Assembly: GCA_009684515.1 (NCBI GenBank)
Contig: WKKS01000010.1
Span: forward strand, 1-64,000
DNA: 64,000 nt
Reading direction: 5' to 3'
DNA from: Geobacter sp.
GTDB taxonomy: Bacteria; Desulfobacterota; Desulfuromonadia; Geobacterales; Pseudopelobacteraceae
Part shown: positions 33,401-41,480 of the stretch, piece after piece
Layout of the letters: every line of letters begins with the position of its first letter
How positions within the stretch are numbered: the stretch's first letter is position 1
The notes under the pieces: model-generated
What the model saw: only the letters and a program-made list of their open reading frames with translations
Database searches by the model: none
Told to the model about the DNA's origin: nothing
Program-made: the position numbers and the translations under genes

Positions 33401-36375
33401 TCGTTGACATTCAGCTTGACGGTGCCGATCGGGCTCATGGTGCCGCCGACTCCTGCCGAGGCTGTGATCGAAAGGGTGCTGGCGAACCTGGCCACAATTG
33501 TATGCGTGGCCTGAACGTTACTGAAGGTATAACTTGCGGAAGCGCCACGGGAGATGCCGTCAACAACCACATCCAGAATACTGTAGCCGGGGTTGGCTGT
33601 CAGGACAAAGGTCTGGCTGCCACCCGGGGCAACCGGTACGGCCCCGACCGGGGCAATTGTGCCGCTGTTGAGCGGTGACACCGGATCGACCGACGCATTG
33701 ACTATGATCGGCAGGTTTGCGGTGCCTGTCAAGCTGACGATGGCCGAAGGCTTCAGAGGCGCATTGGAATTAACCGTCAGAATGGCGCTCTTGGTCCCGG
33801 CCGAGGTCGGGGTAAAGGTGACTGTGGCGGTGCATGAATTGCCGACAGCCAGGTTAAAAGGGAGTGATGCGCCGCAGGTGGCGAGATCCAGAGTAAACAT
33901 GGAATTGTCAATTCCGGTTATGGCGATGGAGTTGACCGTCAGCATTCCGTTGCCGGTATTGCCTATTACCAGCGCCTTGGTTGGAAACGGGCCGACCGAA
34001 ACGGTTGTCAGGTCGAAGGCTATGGCGGCAGGCAGCGTAATGTTTGATTCGAGCAGCGCAGCCGGGCTGTTTTTGGCGGCAAAGGTGCCGTCTCCCAACT
34101 GTCCGAAACTGTTGTCGCCCCAGGCGTCCAGGATTCCAGATGTTTTGATAGCTACCGCATGCTGCCCTCCGACTGAAACGGATGTCCAGTCGGCAGCTGC
34201 TGTGACCTCTCTCAACGGAGTCGGGTGCGGAACCGGGTTAAACGGGTCCGGATCGCTGGCTCCGATGCCCAACTGTCCGGCGGTGTTGCTGCCCCAGGAC
34301 CAGAGCGAACCATCTGTCCGGCGGGCGACTGAAAATGAATCACCGGCGGCGACGCCGACATAGGGCGCTCCGCCCGCGTTGATCACAGAAACCGGCGAAG
34401 TCTGGTTGGGCGGGTTTGGCAATGTTGCATCACCATTGCCGAGCTGGCCGGTAAAATTACTGCCCCAGGCCCACAGAGTGCCGTCAGACTGCAGCGCGAT
34501 GGAGTGCCCCAAACCGGCTGTCACGGCAACCCAGCTGCTGTTGTAGCCTGGTGTCGGAGGAGTCAGGTTCACAATCTGGCTCGGGGCATTTACGCTGCCG
34601 ACCAGGAACGGGTCGCCGAGCTGGCCGGAACCGTTGTCCCCCCAGGCCCACAGGGTGCCGTCTGCCTGCAGCCCGATCGAATGCGATCCACCTGCGGCGA
34701 CCGACTTCCAGTTGCGATCAAAATTGCCGGGGTTGCTGGTTACAACCTGTGTCGGCAATCCTTTGCCGGGATCGGCGGTGCCGATTCCAAGCTGTCCGAA
34801 AGCGTTGTCGCCCCAGGCCCAGAGTGTGCCGTCAGCTTTGAGCGCCAGAGTGTGAAAATCACCGGCAGCGACCATATTCCAGTTGTTTGATGCTGAAGCG
34901 GGCTGCGTGACACTGATCTGCTGTGGTGTTGTATTGTCAACTATGGCAGCATCACCAAGCTGACCGCTGCTGTTGTCGCCCCAGGCCCAGAGCGTGCCGT
35001 TGGCCCGGACCGCAATCGTGTGGCTCAAACCGGATGCGGAAGCCAGCCAGTTTTTGGCCGCTCCGGCCACCTCGGCGGCTGTATTCCTCGGGGTGACCAG
35101 CGTGCCGTCACCAAGCTGCCCGAAAGCGTTGTCGCCCCAGGCCCACAGGGATCCATTGGAGCGGAGTGCGACAGTGAAGGCATTGCCCGGCTCACTTTTT
35201 ATCCAACTCACCGAATCAGCGCCGACCAGAAGCGGAAGGGTCGAAGGCAACACGGCGCCATTGCCGAATTGCCCGACACCGTTATCACCCCAGGCATAGA
35301 TATCGCCATTGGCCAGCAGAGCCAGCGAATGCGCGCCGCCGGCAGAGATGCCGACAATATTGTTGAACTGCACCGGATTGGTAATCGAGGTCGGAACCGT
35401 TTTTGCGACCAGAGTCCCGTCACCTAGGCGCCCATTCAGATTTATTCCCCACGATGAAATCAAACCGCTGCGTTTAAGTGCGATGCTGTGAAGTTCTCCG
35501 GCGGAGATGGCAACCCAGTCGCTGGCGGTCCCGATTTGAACCGGAGCAGAATGTGCGACCAGATCGGTGGAGCCGTTACCCAGCTGTCCAAAATTATTTC
35601 GCCCCCAACTCCAGAGGGTTCCGTCAGCCTTCAGGGCGATCGAATGAGTGCCGCCGGCCGACACCGCTTTCCAGCTGGTGCCGCTTCCAAGCTGCAACGG
35701 CACGGAACTGTCAGCGACATTCCCGTTTCCAAGCTGGCCGTACAAGTTGAAACCCCAAACCCAAAGAGTGCCGTCAGCCTGTAGCGCCAAAGTATGTTCA
35801 CCGCCGGTGGAAACGGCGACATAGCGGCTGGTGCCCGGATTTAAGACCTGTACCGGAGCAGGCTGATCGACCGTATTGCCGTTGCCCAGCAAACCGGCAA
35901 GGTTGTGTCCCCAGGACCAGAGTGTGCCGTCGCCCTTCAGGGCAAATGAGGAAGAACCGGAGGCGGAGACGTTCACCCAATCATTGTCTGTGCCGATCCG
36001 GACCGGAGCCAACTTATCCACTCCGCTTCCGTCACCCACCTGTCCGAACTGGTTGCTCCCCCAACTCCACAGACTGCCGTCAGCCTTGACCGCCAGAGAA
36101 TGATTAAAACCCGCCGAAATCTTGCTCCAGCCGCCGTTGGCCACCTGGACGGCGGACGAACGGTTCTGACCGCTGCCGTCGCCAAGCTGCCCGGTCTGAT
36201 TAGATCCGGAAGCCCAGAGGGTTCCGTCCGAACGCAGCACCAGAGTATGTGATGTCCCGGCGGATATGGCAGGCGTTGCCGCCCAAACCGCAGCCGCGCC
36301 ACCCGAAACGGCCATCACAAGTACTGCCTGAATTATCAGACCGACTGTTTTTTTAAATAAGCTGAAGCTCTTCAT
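30427..36375 (-). CDS. Giant exported RCC1-repeat / YCF48-propeller protein
   Basis: A 1982-residue secreted or surface protein with a signal peptide (about 1-33, ending AVWA). Residues about 35-780 hold roughly fifteen RCC1 repeats of the form GTLWAWGDNxxGQLGDG, enough for two seven-bladed propellers. A choice-of-anchor-D/Ig-like segment (about 785-880) and two divergent InlB-like repeats (about 890-1080) follow. YCF48/BNR-type propeller blades with FVAVGxxG and ILTSxDGxxW motifs occupy about 1085-1690. A second anchor-D segment precedes a C-terminal part (from about 1870) ending LTVGKGSVVVDKLIIR. ATG 36375 has GGAGGG; earlier in-frame codons lack a site. It probably scaffolds or binds at the cell surface, and the adjacent oxidase makes a shared role likely. 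No catalytic residues are visible. Confidence 0.85.
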   Translation of the reverse strand: MKSFSLFKKTVGLIIQAVLVMAVSGGAAAVWAATPAISAGTSHTLVLRSDGTLWASGSNQTGQLGDGSGQNRSSAVQVANGGWSKISAGFNHSLAVKADGSLWSWGSNQFGQVGDGSGVDKLAPVRIGTDNDWVNVSASGSSSFALKGDGTLWSWGHNLAGLLGNGNTVDQPAPVQVLNPGTSRYVAVSTGGEHTLALQADGTLWVWGFNLYGQLGNGNVADSSVPLQLGSGTSWKAVSAGGTHSIALKADGTLWSWGRNNFGQLGNGSTDLVAHSAPVQIGTASDWVAISAGELHSIALKRSGLISSWGINLNGRLGDGTLVAKTVPTSITNPVQFNNIVGISAGGAHSLALLANGDIYAWGDNGVGQFGNGAVLPSTLPLLVGADSVSWIKSEPGNAFTVALRSNGSLWAWGDNAFGQLGDGTLVTPRNTAAEVAGAAKNWLASASGLSHTIAVRANGTLWAWGDNSSGQLGDAAIVDNTTPQQISVTQPASASNNWNMVAAGDFHTLALKADGTLWAWGDNAFGQLGIGTADPGKGLPTQVVTSNPGNFDRNWKSVAAGGSHSIGLQADGTLWAWGDNGSGQLGDPFLVGSVNAPSQIVNLTPPTPGYNSSWVAVTAGLGHSIALQSDGTLWAWGSNFTGQLGNGDATLPNPPNQTSPVSVINAGGAPYVGVAAGDSFSVARRTDGSLWSWGSNTAGQLGIGASDPDPFNPVPHPTPLREVTAAADWTSVSVGGQHAVAIKTSGILDAWGDNSFGQLGDGTFAAKNSPAALLESNITLPAAIAFDLTTVSVGPFPTKALVIGNTGNGMLTVNSIAITGIDNSMFTLDLATCGASLPFNLAVGNSCTATVTFTPTSAGTKSAILTVNSNAPLKPSAIVSLTGTANLPIIVNASVDPVSPLNSGTIAPVGAVPVAPGGSQTFVLTANPGYSILDVVVDGISRGASASYTFSNVQATHTIVARFASTLSITASAGVGGTMSPIGTVKLNVNDNKTFIITPDFGYAIDDVTVVAMVEALDGNGNGTGVFNPVTTHLGAVTSFTFHNVRVNGSSISASFIPTNIRTWNWRNPLPHGVTLKSVETDGAGNYAAVGEFGIVMTSANGVDWAVQQSGTMNLNGVAIGAGRYVAVGNGGRILLSIDGGATWNEQSSGTASHLNCVTFNGTVFVAVGNSQINENPPYVPKITVLTSPDGVTWTDRSPLLAINETLDLFDIATGAGGKLAAVGAGGVIFTSADNGVTWTRIPDDLVNRAGNINSVTYGNSTFVAVGDFGQVTTSSDNGVTWNPVSVFSVADLYGVTYGTIGGAGNPLAIFVAVGSDGEVLTSENLGANWSNQYTGLANNGGGPVLHTAVIGLDKSALPYVPQLLVAGERGNILTSLDSVSWTSRSKSVTGATLRGVARGNGTFVAVGGEPATISGPASAAIVTSLDNGITWVNQTLPAGIQNLTAAAYGNGIFVAVGRSSYNAAVNPSGKATILTSPDGIVWTSRSSGSFLGLNGITFANGKFIAVGDYNQSGGSLPEGAAILTSTDGISWTFVQKITNTGWPLNSIAFGNNSYVAAGELGALLVSADGVIWNEVISPVINGYDMTSVVYGSGVFRAVGIGNESFVSSDNGAVWTSELLPVPATLTNKFQGLIHFNGQFVAVGNDDFILSKDMPAGNWVVNTGADYINNSLYGIAVGNGTLVAVGSNGTILQSNLLVPPAPQIVLNPTLLDFANGLAGATYKQTITVTNKGLANLVIGSITPPTGAFSLSSDTCSSATLGLLQTCTLEVTYAPVAAGSSGSVLIIPSNGESAATINVPMTGTAAASFSLTVTTSGAGAGAVTAAPAGYPVLNCISGSGLNCTAFYPVGTLVSIIATPNDWKAPGTISGACSATGTCTTTLSAARNADVAFNTALKVRVTPGALPDYPAIQDAYAAAASGATIKAQNYLFFENLLLDRAVPVSLIGGWNGAYTVNTGGYTTVTGSLTVGKGSVVVDKLIIR
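34080..36260 (-). repeat. RCC1 coding repeat tract
   Basis: About fifteen units of roughly 140-170 bases encode RCC1 blades. The most conserved core, seen on the forward strand as GTTGTCGCCCCAGGCCCAGAG or close variants, recurs near 34800, 34970 and 35125. Divergence between units shows this is an old amplification, although neighbouring units near 34.6-35.2 kb are more alike. Confidence 0.75.
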
Positions 36376-36462
36376 CTGGCTACCCTCCAAACACAAACTG
36401 TATAGTTGTCTATCTGTAATCATTCTCAAATGCTGTATTTACCGCTGCTGACAGGTACCTGT

Positions 36463-39018
36463 TTAGCGCACCGTCACCGTAATATTTTCAAGTTTGTTGC
36501 CCAGACTGGTCTGGATGCTGATCCTGCGGGCTGTATTCAGCGCCGGAGTCACCTGCGACAAAGTCCAGGAACCGTTGGCGGCCACTGTGACAGTCGCAAT
36601 CGGTGATCCGGTGACAGTGGCGCTGTTGTAAATCTGGACTGTTTCACCGTTCACCCTGGCGGTTGTATTGCCGTCTACTCTCCAGGACCCGTTGCTGAGT
36701 GTGTATTGAGCTCTGGTAACTGTCAGAGTTTCGCTTACCGGCGGATTGACCGTAATGCTGACGGTTGCGTTGTTGGAAGTCGCGCCCTGGTTATCCTTGA
36801 CGTTGTAGTTGAATGAATCGGGACCGACATAGCCGACCGCCGGAAAATAGGTAACAGTGCCGTTCAGGTTATTAGTCAGCGTTCCATGCAGCGGTGCCGT
36901 GACTATTGCGACCGAAGCGGGATTGATCGTGCCGTCGGGATCGCTGTCATTGGCGATCAGGTTGATCAGGACCGAACTGCCGGTTACGAGTGCGGCCGAA
37001 TCAGCTCCGGCAACCGGCGGCAGGTTCGGTGCAACTGCGACCACCGTTACGGTGGCAGGATTGGAGGTCAGCGGTGTTCCGGGGAACAGGTCCGAAACCA
37101 CATACTGGAAGGTGTAAATACCGGGGATATCGGCGGTGAAATTAACTGTTCCGGTACCATTAACAGTTGCCACGACCGAGGCGGCGGTGGAACCGGATGG
37201 CACGACCAGATTGCTGACTACGACGGAATCCTTGTTGAGTGTGCTGGTTGCGGAAGTGTCATTGAGCAATACGGCGATATTCTTCAAAGTCCCGGCAATC
37301 GCATTGGCCGAATCATTGTTGGCGACCGGCGCCACATCGATCACACTGATGGTGATATTAACGACGGCCACATTGGAGATGATGTTGTTGCTGTCGCGGA
37401 CATTGTAAGTAAGCGAGTCGCTGGTGGCAGGCCCGACGTTGGGGGTATAGGTGATAACTCCGGTAACCGGGTTGACGGTAGCAACGCCGTTGGCCGGCGA
37501 CGACACGATCGCAACCTTGGTCGGATCAATTGTAGCGGGAGCTGTAGCCGTATCATTTGCCAGAACGTCAATGGCGATGCTGCCGCCTGTAGCGACAGCG
37601 GCGCTGTCATCCGCTGCAACCGGCGGAAACAGAGTCCTGACAATCACAGGAGCGGAATTGGAACCGTGGGACGCCGATAAAATCTTGACCGTGGCCGGGG
37701 GAACATCGAGAGTCGGGATCGAAAGCAATCCTGCCGTCAAAGGACCAAAACCTTCTGCGGAGAGGATCGGATTGTTGAGCAGGTCGCCTGATGTTGCCCG
37801 GATAGTGAGGCTCTTGATATTCGGCTCGTAAATCGCCTCGCCGATCACGACTTCGTCAACCACATCCCCCACAACCGGAACCGGCAGGTTGTCGGCCGTG
37901 TTGGTTATGGTCAGCTGAGGCGGAATCTGGCCCGGCAGCAGGCTGGTTATATGTGTGAAAAACTTGCCGTTGGCATTTGATGTCATGACGATCGGGGCCA
38001 GGTTGGCGCCGGTAATTGTCAGACTCGAAGGAGTATTCTGGTTGGAAAGCTTGTCCGCAGTCGCAAAAACGTCAATCTGGGAACTAACTGCATCGCGTCG
38101 GTAGGTCAGCCGGTCTATGTTCAGTTTGCTGGGAATCGGAGTAGTGTATTTCCACCCTTCCAGCAGGCCGAGATTGGTTTGGACAAAATCGACACCCGGG
38201 CCGCCGATGCCGGAACCGACCGGACCATCGCAGCGGAAATAGTTGATGCCGAAAGGACTGCCGGTAAAAGTATGCGGGAAGTTGAAATCACCAATGAATA
38301 CTTCTCCGTTCGGTAGGTTTGTCGCAGGGTTAAGGGCATTCAATGTGCCGTCAGGATTCTGTATTCCGGCCGTAACCCTGGCCGGATCCACCGTCCAGGT
38401 GAAAAATGGTCCCATGTCGCCTGCCAGCGGACCGGTAAAGGCGATGCCGGTCAGGCCGATATCGCGGGTAAAGCGCAGCAAACCGCCGGTGACGGTCAGA
38501 TTCTCAACTCCATAAGGATGGGTGATTTTGTAATTGCCGTCCGGAACCCCTTTGGTCAGAAAAACACGGACACGCGAGAAAACGACCTGGTCACCTGGAA
38601 TCGGGTTTCCGACACTGAAGGCCGCTTCCAGCGCAAGCACGATGACTATCTTGCCTTTTCCGGCAGCGAAATCAAAGGTAAGCGGGTCCGGAGAAAGACT
38701 GTAGTAGAACCCTTCCGGCGGATAGTTGTAGCCGGTCGGCGGATTCGGAAAGAACGTGATCGGCAGGTTAGGATCGAATGGTGGAATCGAGTTCGGGTCC
38801 GGCAGGATATTGCAGATCGGAAGAGCGGACACCGGAGATATTGCCTTTGAAAGGCACTGTTGCAGCGCAAGACCATTGTTGTCCCGATACCAGCTGGGAA
38901 ATCCGCCAAAATTGAGCGGCCCGAAATCCCTCAGGACGGCTTCCGCCCCCGTGGCACAAACCGACAGCAGCATTATCACCGCCAGCAATAACCCCAAATA
39001 TTTTCTCGATGTTTTCAT
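36463..39018 (-). CDS. Exported protein with cadherin/tandem-95-like Ig repeats
   Basis: An 851-residue secreted protein. The signal peptide (about 1-27, ending TGAEA) is followed by a unique N-terminal region (about 28-300) starting RDFGPLNFGGFPSWYRDNNG. Several Cys residues in that region may form disulfides. Three Ig/cadherin-like repeats then occupy about 455-755, recognisable from VAxDSAxxxxGxSIxIxVLxND, GTVTYFPAVGYVGPDSFNYNV and related strings. A last beta domain runs to ENITVTVR. ATG 39018 is favoured over 39042 because GGAGGGG precedes it. It is first in the leftward run, followed by the RCC1 and oxidase genes. Adhesion or matrix roles are usual for such repeats; no enzyme motif is seen. 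Confidence 0.8.
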   Translation of the reverse strand: MKTSRKYLGLLLAVIMLLSVCATGAEAVLRDFGPLNFGGFPSWYRDNNGLALQQCLSKAISPVSALPICNILPDPNSIPPFDPNLPITFFPNPPTGYNYPPEGFYYSLSPDPLTFDFAAGKGKIVIVLALEAAFSVGNPIPGDQVVFSRVRVFLTKGVPDGNYKITHPYGVENLTVTGGLLRFTRDIGLTGIAFTGPLAGDMGPFFTWTVDPARVTAGIQNPDGTLNALNPATNLPNGEVFIGDFNFPHTFTGSPFGINYFRCDGPVGSGIGGPGVDFVQTNLGLLEGWKYTTPIPSKLNIDRLTYRRDAVSSQIDVFATADKLSNQNTPSSLTITGANLAPIVMTSNANGKFFTHITSLLPGQIPPQLTITNTADNLPVPVVGDVVDEVVIGEAIYEPNIKSLTIRATSGDLLNNPILSAEGFGPLTAGLLSIPTLDVPPATVKILSASHGSNSAPVIVRTLFPPVAADDSAAVATGGSIAIDVLANDTATAPATIDPTKVAIVSSPANGVATVNPVTGVITYTPNVGPATSDSLTYNVRDSNNIISNVAVVNITISVIDVAPVANNDSANAIAGTLKNIAVLLNDTSATSTLNKDSVVVSNLVVPSGSTAASVVATVNGTGTVNFTADIPGIYTFQYVVSDLFPGTPLTSNPATVTVVAVAPNLPPVAGADSAALVTGSSVLINLIANDSDPDGTINPASVAIVTAPLHGTLTNNLNGTVTYFPAVGYVGPDSFNYNVKDNQGATSNNATVSITVNPPVSETLTVTRAQYTLSNGSWRVDGNTTARVNGETVQIYNSATVTGSPIATVTVAANGSWTLSQVTPALNTARRISIQTSLGNKLENITVTVR

Positions 39019-39472
39019 GATTCCCCTCCGTAACTTGGTCATTCCGTGATCGTTCCATTGTGCTGTTCAATCAATATCCGTCGCGATTTGCCGGAGCTGG
39101 ATACAATTTCCGGTTGCCGGCTGAATTCCCGACAACTGCCGTCGAGTACCCAGACCATATCAACAAGCATGCCATCGCGAAATCCAATAACTTAATGAGG
39201 ATAACTGGCCGATATTAATGAAGATAGCGTTTAGGACTGAAACATGGAGGGGTTGCCAATAATTTGGAGGGAATTAGCGCTTGCAAACCATAACTGACCG
39301 TTTTAATTCATGATTGCACCTGTAAGAAAAATCAGCCTTAATCCAAAATTTTGCCATCTTGCATAAAAAACCATTTATGTTTAGTGTGTTAGATGATTCA
39401 TGTTGATCGGGAATTGCAATATCTCGATATTGTTTTCAACATCACTTCGGAACCTGGAACGAGGCATAGACA
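39019..39472. other. Divergent intergenic control region, 454 bp
   Basis: No gene is visible on either strand. The gap separates the leftward giant-protein genes from the rightward propeller/SCO/ABC genes, so it should hold both promoters. I searched for the GG-N10-GC pattern of sigma-54 promoters and found only off-spacing matches (for example near 39264-39285, and near 39170-39190 on the reverse strand). One palindrome at 39417-39432 stands out. The A+T content is higher than in the flanking genes. Confidence 0.7.
39417..39432. promoter_or_regulatory. Palindrome ahead of the propeller gene
   Basis: CAATAT-CTCG-ATATTG, a perfect 6-bp inverted repeat 41 bases before ATG 39473. It is placed where an operator or activator site would act on the rightward set. 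Confidence 0.4.
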
Positions 39473-41446
39473 ATGTTAGCAAACCGTTTTCGAGCAACAT
39501 GCGCTGCGGCCGGACTGGTTGGGTTGTTTTTTTTCGGGATCGCAACGGCGGCGGAAACCGCTGCAACAGCCGCTCAAAAAGCTGTTACGGGAGGCAAGGA
39601 AAAGGCCGGAGCCAGGGAGGCTGTGCGCCAGGGGATCAGGATGGCACTTGATGTGACCGGCATTAAAAGTTCCGGGGAACTACAGGCTGAAGTACTTGAG
39701 GGAGAGTATGCCAATGTCAGTCTGAAACTGACCGACGCTTCGACCGGCGCGGCAGTGACTGCCCTCCCCCCTAAAGTCTGGATTGATCTGCAAAAGGAAT
39801 TTAAAGGGGATAAAAAAGGCCAGCCGTCAATAACCTGTTCCGACAAGGTCCGCAGCTATCTGCAGGGAACGCTCAGTTTCCGTCCGGACATCGACCTGAA
39901 CAGCTATTACATACTGACCCTCAACAATGACGCCACCATCGGGGTAATTGATCCGATCAAGGGAGTGGCCGGTTATTCCCAGCTTTTCGCGATGATCTCT
40001 TTAACACGCCCCGGAGAGGACTGGGTTTACAGCCGCGACGAAAAAACACTTTTTGTGACAATGCCGAAAGCGGACCAGATTGCAGCAATCGATACGGAAA
40101 GTTTCAAGGTGATAAAAAACCTGGATGCCGGGAAAAGCCCCTTCAGAATAGCACTGCAGCCGGACGGCAAATATCTCTGGGCCGGCAACAATGCCGAGGG
40201 GACATTAAGCGGCGTAACCGTGCTGGATGCCGGAAACGGCAAACAGGTGGCCTGGTTGCCGACCGGAGCCGGTCACCACGAACTCGCCTTCAGTGACGAC
40301 AGCAATTACGCTTTCGTCAGTAACCGCGATGACGGAACAGTGTCGGTTATCGATATACAGCATCTTCGCAAGGTCAAAGACATCAAAACCGGCAGTCAGC
40401 CGGTCAGCATCGCATTTTCGCGCCTGAGCAAAGCCCTGTATGTGGCGCATGAAGGTGATGGGACTGTCGCCGTCATTGACGGCCAAAAGCTTGATGTCAC
40501 CGGTCGCATTCCACTGGAACCGGGGCTGAAGGCGCTTCGCTTTGGACCGGGGGAGCGTTGGGGGTTCGTGGTTAATGCAAAAAACCGGCAACTGTCGGTC
40601 TTTGACGCCTCCAGCGGCGGTATCGCCTATGGCGGTGAAGTAGGAGATGAACCGGAGCAGATTACCTTCACCAGCGAGTTTGCCTACATCCGTTCCCATA
40701 AAACAGCTGAAGTCACCATGATAGCACTGGCAAACCTGGGCAAAGGGGACAAGATGACCCCGCTGCGAATTTCGGGCGGAGGCATCGCGCCCAGCGAATC
40801 GACAATTCAACCATCTCTGGCGGGTAATATCGTGGCAACACCGGAAGGAAATGCGGTTCTGATCGCCAGCCCCGCCGATGCCACCATCGTCTATTACATG
40901 GAGGGAATGGGGGTTCCGGCCGGGAGTTTCCGCACCTACGGGCGCGTCCCGCGGGCCGTCAGCATCGTCAACCGGCAGCTGCGTGAGACGGCCCCCGGAA
41001 TTTACAGCGCCAAGATCAAAGTGCCCGCCAGCGGACGCTATGATCTGGTCATGCTGCTTGATTCGCCGCGGCTTGTGCAATGCTTTGAATTCGAGGCCGG
41101 GGTTAATCCGGTCATGACCAAACTGAAGGCAAACCGCCCGCTTGAAATTGAGTTTTTTGACCGGAATCGCACACTGAAATCAAATACGCCGTACAAGATA
41201 CGATTTCGTCTGAAAGAGTCAACTAACGGCCAACCGGCAACTGGCATCAGAGATGTCATCGGGCTGGCCACCCTGTCGCCGATGGGCTCCTGGAGGCAGA
41301 GCTATACCGCGCTGGCGCTGGATGACGGAACCTACGAAATCGAATTCAAGGCGCCTCGCAAGGGATTATATTCGATCTATTTCTCGATTCCATCGCAACG
41401 GGTCAAGGCGAACCAGCTTCAGCGCCTTGACCTGCATGTGCGCTGA
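39473..41446 (+). CDS. Exported YVTN/YncE-like beta-propeller protein
   Basis: A 657-residue protein with a signal peptide (about 1-24, ending TAAA). Residues about 130-470 form a propeller of YVTN/YncE type, with blades such as YAFVSNRDDGTVSVIDIQH, ALYVAHEGDGTVAVIDGQK and GKYLWAGNNAEGTLSGVTV. The C-terminal 170 residues look like Ig-type beta domains (SAKIKVPASGRYDLVMLLDSP and a final YSIYFSIPSQRVKANQ). No heme motif is present. Relatives with this fold often sit beside copper or heme oxidoreductases. Start choice is moderately sure, with a GAGG about 10 bases upstream. It heads the rightward set, 35 bases before the cohesin/dockerin-like gene. Confidence 0.82.
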   Translation: MLANRFRATCAAAGLVGLFFFGIATAAETAATAAQKAVTGGKEKAGAREAVRQGIRMALDVTGIKSSGELQAEVLEGEYANVSLKLTDASTGAAVTALPPKVWIDLQKEFKGDKKGQPSITCSDKVRSYLQGTLSFRPDIDLNSYYILTLNNDATIGVIDPIKGVAGYSQLFAMISLTRPGEDWVYSRDEKTLFVTMPKADQIAAIDTESFKVIKNLDAGKSPFRIALQPDGKYLWAGNNAEGTLSGVTVLDAGNGKQVAWLPTGAGHHELAFSDDSNYAFVSNRDDGTVSVIDIQHLRKVKDIKTGSQPVSIAFSRLSKALYVAHEGDGTVAVIDGQKLDVTGRIPLEPGLKALRFGPGERWGFVVNAKNRQLSVFDASSGGIAYGGEVGDEPEQITFTSEFAYIRSHKTAEVTMIALANLGKGDKMTPLRISGGGIAPSESTIQPSLAGNIVATPEGNAVLIASPADATIVYYMEGMGVPAGSFRTYGRVPRAVSIVNRQLRETAPGIYSAKIKVPASGRYDLVMLLDSPRLVQCFEFEAGVNPVMTKLKANRPLEIEFFDRNRTLKSNTPYKIRFRLKESTNGQPATGIRDVIGLATLSPMGSWRQSYTALALDDGTYEIEFKAPRKGLYSIYFSIPSQRVKANQLQRLDLHVR

Positions 41447-41480
41447 TTAAGTTAATCGCAGTCGCACTGTCGGAGATTTT

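Noticed and set aside
39255-39290. Sigma-54 promoter before the propeller gene (TGGAGGG...CTTGCA)
   Set aside because: Distance between GG and GC is 11 or 15, not the required 10.
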